From positions 3,450,001-3,514,000 of the forward strand of contig NZ_CP011801.1 of assembly GCF_001273775.1 (NCBI RefSeq): a DNA stretch of 64,000 bases, written 5' to 3'. Within the stretch, counting starts at the first letter, position 1. Each line of letters opens with the position of its first letter. The notes under the pieces are model-generated. The model made no database searches. It saw only the letters and a program-made list of their open reading frames with translations, and was not told the DNA's origin. The translations under genes were made by a program, and so were the position numbers. Source of the DNA: Nitrospira moscoviensis. Its GTDB lineage: Bacteria; Nitrospirota; Nitrospiria; Nitrospirales; Nitrospiraceae. Below, in pieces: positions 61,124-64,000 of this stretch.

Positions 61124-62677
61124 ATGGCGCTCTCCACGAGTGTGCATGACCTCCGCACGCTGATCCGGTCGTCCCACCCGCTCATCGTCATCGAGACGGT
61201 GGAGGAAGAGCGCGTCCTGTCGCTGCTCCAATCCGTCGCCGCTCAAGAGCGCATGCCGTTGTTCGAGTGGTCGATCACCAGAGGCCTCACCCGGGCCGAC
61301 GAAGGGCCGGCCGTCAACAAGCTCACCGCGACGCCGCTGGCGCTCCTCCAGCACCTGCAGGGGCTCACGGTCGAAGGCATTTTTTGGCTGAAGGATTTGG
61401 GACCCCATTTGGAGGATGCGCCGGTCGCCCGGCAGTTGCGGGAAGTGAGCCAGCACTTCGGCCGCTCCCGCGCGACCTGCGTGCTGACCGGCCATCCGCT
61501 GACGCTCCCGCTGCATCTTGAAAAAATCGCCGTGCGCCTGGACCTGCGGCTGCCCGACCGAGCCGAGCTGGACGCCATGCTCCAGAGCGTGCTCCGGTCG
61601 CTCGCCACGAGAACGGTTCCACGCCGTCCGCGCTCCACGACGCTCGCCCCGAGCATGGTCGAGAGCGGACCGGCCGGCGGAGCCGGTCCTTCGGCCGAGG
61701 AACGCGAGGCCGTCGTGCGCGCCTTGCAAGGCTTGACGCTCCATCAAGCGCGTCAAGTCATCACCCAATGCATCGTGGAAGACGGCACCCTGACCCCGGA
61801 CGACATCCACAAGATCCTGGGCCGCAAGGTGCAAGCGATCAAGGACGGCGGGCTGCTGGAATATTATCCGCTCGAAGACAATCGCTTCGAGCTCGGCGGC
61901 TTCGCCAACCTGAAATCCTGGCTCGCGCGCGCCAAGGTCGGCTTTTCGCCGGAAGCGAAGGCGCTGAACCTCGCTCCGCCGCGCGGCATCATGCTTGTCG
62001 GGGTGCCGGGTTGCGGCAAATCCTTGGCCGCCAAGGCCATCGCCCGCGAGTGGCGGCTCCCGCTCCTGAAGCTCGACGCCGGGCGGCTCTTCGACAAGTT
62101 CATCGGAGAGTCGGAAAAGAACTTCCGCAAGGCGATCGAGACGGCCGAATCGCTCTCCCCCATCGTTCTGTGGATCGACGAAATCGAAAAGGCCATGGCC
62201 GCCGGCGGCGGTACCGGCGAGGCGGACGCCGGCTTGAGCCGCCGGCTCTTCGGCGCCTTGTTGACCTGGCTTCAGGAAAAGAAGCAGGAAGTGTTCGTCG
62301 TCGCGACGGCCAACAACCTCTCGACGCTGCCCCCCGAGCTGCTCAGAAAGGGCCGCTTCGATGAAATCTTCTTCGTCGATCTGCCCGACGAGGAGGAACG
62401 GCGGGCGATCTGGACCATCCATCTGCGGCTCCGGAAGCAGGACCCCGCCCGGTTCGATCTCGTGAAGATCGTGAGCGCCAGCGACGGGTTCAGCGGCTCC
62501 GAAATCGAGCAGGCGGTCGTCGCCGCCCTGTACCGGGCTCTCCATGACAAGACGCCGTTGACGACGGATTTGGTGATTCAGGAACTGACGCACACCGTGC
62601 CGCTCTCCGTAACGCGGCATGAGGACATCGACCACCTGCGGACCCTGGCTCAGGGCCGGTTCGTGAACGTCCGGTGA
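61124..62677 (+). CDS. Ycf46-like AAA+ ATPase
   Basis: A 517-residue protein with an N-terminal domain (1-255, starting with DLRTLIRSSHPLIVIETVEEERVLSLL) and one AAA module: Walker A GVPGCGKSLAAKAIA (about 292-306), Walker B IVLWIDEIEKAM (about 347), sensor TANNLSTLPPELLRKGRFDEIFFVDLP (SRH with arginine finger). The overall plan matches the Ycf46 family of cyanobacteria and plastids, implicated in inorganic carbon use, and wide in other bacteria. No protease or membrane domain is attached, so it is a remodelling ATPase with unknown client. Confidence 0.85.
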   Translation: MALSTSVHDLRTLIRSSHPLIVIETVEEERVLSLLQSVAAQERMPLFEWSITRGLTRADEGPAVNKLTATPLALLQHLQGLTVEGIFWLKDLGPHLEDAPVARQLREVSQHFGRSRATCVLTGHPLTLPLHLEKIAVRLDLRLPDRAELDAMLQSVLRSLATRTVPRRPRSTTLAPSMVESGPAGGAGPSAEEREAVVRALQGLTLHQARQVITQCIVEDGTLTPDDIHKILGRKVQAIKDGGLLEYYPLEDNRFELGGFANLKSWLARAKVGFSPEAKALNLAPPRGIMLVGVPGCGKSLAAKAIAREWRLPLLKLDAGRLFDKFIGESEKNFRKAIETAESLSPIVLWIDEIEKAMAAGGGTGEADAGLSRRLFGALLTWLQEKKQEVFVVATANNLSTLPPELLRKGRFDEIFFVDLPDEEERRAIWTIHLRLRKQDPARFDLVKIVSASDGFSGSEIEQAVVAALYRALHDKTPLTTDLVIQELTHTVPLSVTRHEDIDHLRTLAQGRFVNVR

Positions 62678-62681
62678 AGCC

Positions 62682-63350
62682 ATGAGGCTCCTCTTCATCC
62701 TGGCCATGGTGGCCATTGTGACGCTCGTCGGCTGTACCACGTCGCCGTCCCAACGGGTCCCTCCGCCGGGACCCGCACTCCGCTCCTGCTGCCGGTCCGT
62801 CGAAGCCACCCCGAGCCGGACCGCCGTCGTGCGAACCGCCACGAGGCTGGTCGGAGCGAGAACCATCGAGAGCAAGGGCCGGCGCATCGCCTACGATTGT
62901 GCCGGCGTGACGCGCGCCATCTATTTGGAACACGGCATCGACCTCTATGAAAGCGGATCGGCCGATCCGAAAGCCAACGGCGTCCGGCTGATTTATGCCC
63001 ACGTGCGCCAACATGGTCGGCTCCACCAAGGTCCGGTCGTCCATCCGGGCGATCTGGTCTTCTTCGACAATACGTGGGACTTCAACGGCGACGGCCAACT
63101 CAACGATCCGCTGACGCATGTGGGGGTGGTGGAGCGGGTGGAGCGCGACGGCACCGTGGTCTTCATCAGCCGCGTCGCCGACGCCGTCGAACGCTATCGG
63201 ATGAATCTGGCGCTGCCGCACGTCCATAAGACGGCGGACGGCCGGGTGCTGAACGACTACATGCGGCGCAAACAGCCGACCGATCCGGAGGAGATGGGCC
63301 ACCTCACCGGAGAGCTGTTCGCGTTTTTCGGAACTAGACTGAGGTCCTAG
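62682..63350 (+). CDS. NlpC/P60-like lipoprotein
   Basis: A 222-residue protein with lipobox (IVTLVGCTT, cysteine about 18) and an NlpC/P60-type papain-like fold: catalytic Cys in IAYDCAGVTRAIY (about 73), His in PLTHVGVVERVERDG (about 147), and HPGDLVFFDN between them. The family cleaves peptidoglycan peptides. The region between Cys and His carries an EF-hand-like DFNGDGQLNDP loop that might bind calcium. The gene starts four bases after the AAA gene stop and is probably co-transcribed with it. Confidence 0.78.
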   Translation: MRLLFILAMVAIVTLVGCTTSPSQRVPPPGPALRSCCRSVEATPSRTAVVRTATRLVGARTIESKGRRIAYDCAGVTRAIYLEHGIDLYESGSADPKANGVRLIYAHVRQHGRLHQGPVVHPGDLVFFDNTWDFNGDGQLNDPLTHVGVVERVERDGTVVFISRVADAVERYRMNLALPHVHKTADGRVLNDYMRRKQPTDPEEMGHLTGELFAFFGTRLRS

Positions 63351-63478
63351 CAAGAGAGGTCCGGCGCCTCGCCGACGGACGCGCGCTTGGTTCTCGGTGA
63401 TCTTCCATACCTCTTCGTCTTCATTCCGGACGGGACGTCCGGCGCAGCGCACCGAGGACAGCACCCAAGGAGGGGGCC

Positions 63479-63640
63479 ATGGGACAGACCGCCGCTTATT
63501 GCAGTGATTGCTACAACAAATCCGCCCGCACGGACGATGCCGCCGTCAAGGCGGCGGAGAGTGAGGGCAAGGTGCCGATGACCAAACAGGGCACGTGCAG
63601 CAAGTGCAACAAGGCCGCGACGGTGGTGTATTACGAGTGA
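63479..63640 (+). CDS. Small zinc-ribbon protein (53 residues)
   Basis: MGQTAAYCSDCYNKSARTD-type protein with two CX2C pairs, CSDC (about 8-11) and CSKC (about 40-43), separated by an acidic linker. AAGGAGG lies six bases before ATG 63479. The product resembles a minimal zinc-binding treble clef or ribbon; function unknown. It stands alone between two genes. Confidence 0.75.
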   Translation: MGQTAAYCSDCYNKSARTDDAAVKAAESEGKVPMTKQGTCSKCNKAATVVYYE

Positions 63641-63703
63641 CCGTCGCCGGTCCGCGGACGATGGAGTGGCGCGGCAGCTCACGGAGGCAGTAGACTGGTC
63701 CTC

Positions 63704-64000
63704 ATGAAGCGATCCGTCTTGCTGCGTGGGGTCGCCGCGAGTCTGGCGATCGCCGCCTGTATACCGGCCGCTCGTCCGGCGTTCGGCGACGCGGCGGTCG
63801 TGCAACACCGGGACGGCACTACCGGCACGATTACTCGCTTGGACGACCATATCGGCATCTATGCCGACGCGCACGGCAACACCAACCCGCTGGCCATCCC
63901 GGATGGAATGGCCGGGCACAGCGATCCTCACGGCAGCATGCCGCCGCCAACCGTCACACCCTTCGGGACACCGGCGCCACCCAACCGCCTCACACCGGCG
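63704..64000 (+). CDS. Exported hypothetical protein (3' end outside window)
   Basis: The frame opens at ATG 63704 and stays open for 99 codons to the window edge. The N-terminus is a signal peptide (basic MKRSVLLRG, hydrophobic to about 25, cleavage near PAFGDAA). The visible mature part is rich in Gly, Thr, His and Pro (HRDGTTGTITRL, GHSDPHGSMPPP), without a recognisable domain. The ribosome binding site (GGAGG) is about 18 bases away, so the start is provisional. Confidence 0.5.
   Translation, partial: MKRSVLLRGVAASLAIAACIPAARPAFGDAAVVQHRDGTTGTITRLDDHIGIYADAHGNTNPLAIPDGMAGHSDPHGSMPPPTVTPFGTPAPPNRLTPA

Noticed and set aside
60338..62887. An 849-codon open frame on the - strand
   Set aside because: Antisense to the SUMF1-like and AAA ATPase genes, which carry complete motifs; low-complexity translation.

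Overview
The window is a high-GC (roughly 60-65% by eye), gene-dense bacterial chromosome segment with diderm envelope genes (Tol-Pal, lipoproteins, periplasmic cytochromes, HtrA, TatC). The mix of multihaem and mono-haem cytochromes c, an NBP35-like Mrp with N-terminal cysteines, molybdenum-cofactor genes next to a cytochrome, a PCP_red-domain protein and exported cupredoxin-like proteins suggests a chemolithotrophic lineage, most likely Nitrospirota (Nitrospira-like). That assignment is inference; there is no rRNA or other marker here to settle it.

Layout. 1-7.7 kb (- strand) is an accessory-looking redox cluster: a PCP_red zinc-ribbon protein, a DUF420 membrane protein, a SAM O-methyltransferase, three paralogous exported proteins with a shared CX2HX2M cupredoxin-like site, a HEAT-repeat protein and a small exported protein. 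At 7.9-12.7 kb lies a 1,614-residue, six-cupredoxin-domain multicopper oxidase with its own promoter and terminator. 13-21.5 kb is mixed: an APC permease, a secreted Ig/PKD protein, a 520-residue protein resembling aKG-HExxH peptide hydroxylases, a mini zinc ribbon, NFACT, an unusual solitary receiver protein, a 2OG-Fe(II) oxygenase and an RRM protein.

21.7-30.8 kb (- strand) holds an ABC-2 exporter cassette, a hexahaem NapC-like cytochrome, mobB, moeA, mrp, tatC, an HtrA protease and a lipoprotein; this fits assembly and export of molybdenum redox enzymes. 30.9-37 kb has a GT2 glycosyltransferase, a GT-C-like membrane protein overlapping a carbamoyltransferase gene, and a lipoprotein with a catalytically dead caspase-like domain. 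37.1-51 kb (- strand) has a cytochrome c gene with its own promoter and terminator, then a long co-directional run tolQ-tolR-tolA-tolB-pal-two CpoB-like genes-mutL-miaA-mtnP-pfkB-pilW-like-rodZ.

51.3-52.7 kb has tRNA-Asp(GTC), tRNA-Val(TAC) and a Xer recombinase, with a duplicated tRNA 3' end nearby. 52.8-64 kb (mostly + strand) has an LpoA-like TPR/periplasmic-binding protein, an M50 protease, trpS, small lipoproteins, an exported DUF151 protein, an MBL hydrolase, a sulfatase-modifying-factor-like protein, a Ycf46-like AAA ATPase, an NlpC/P60-like lipoprotein and a small zinc-ribbon protein. The most interesting candidate system is the giant multicopper oxidase with its neighbouring set of cupredoxin-like periplasmic proteins, possibly a metal (for example Mn(II)) oxidation or electron-transfer module.
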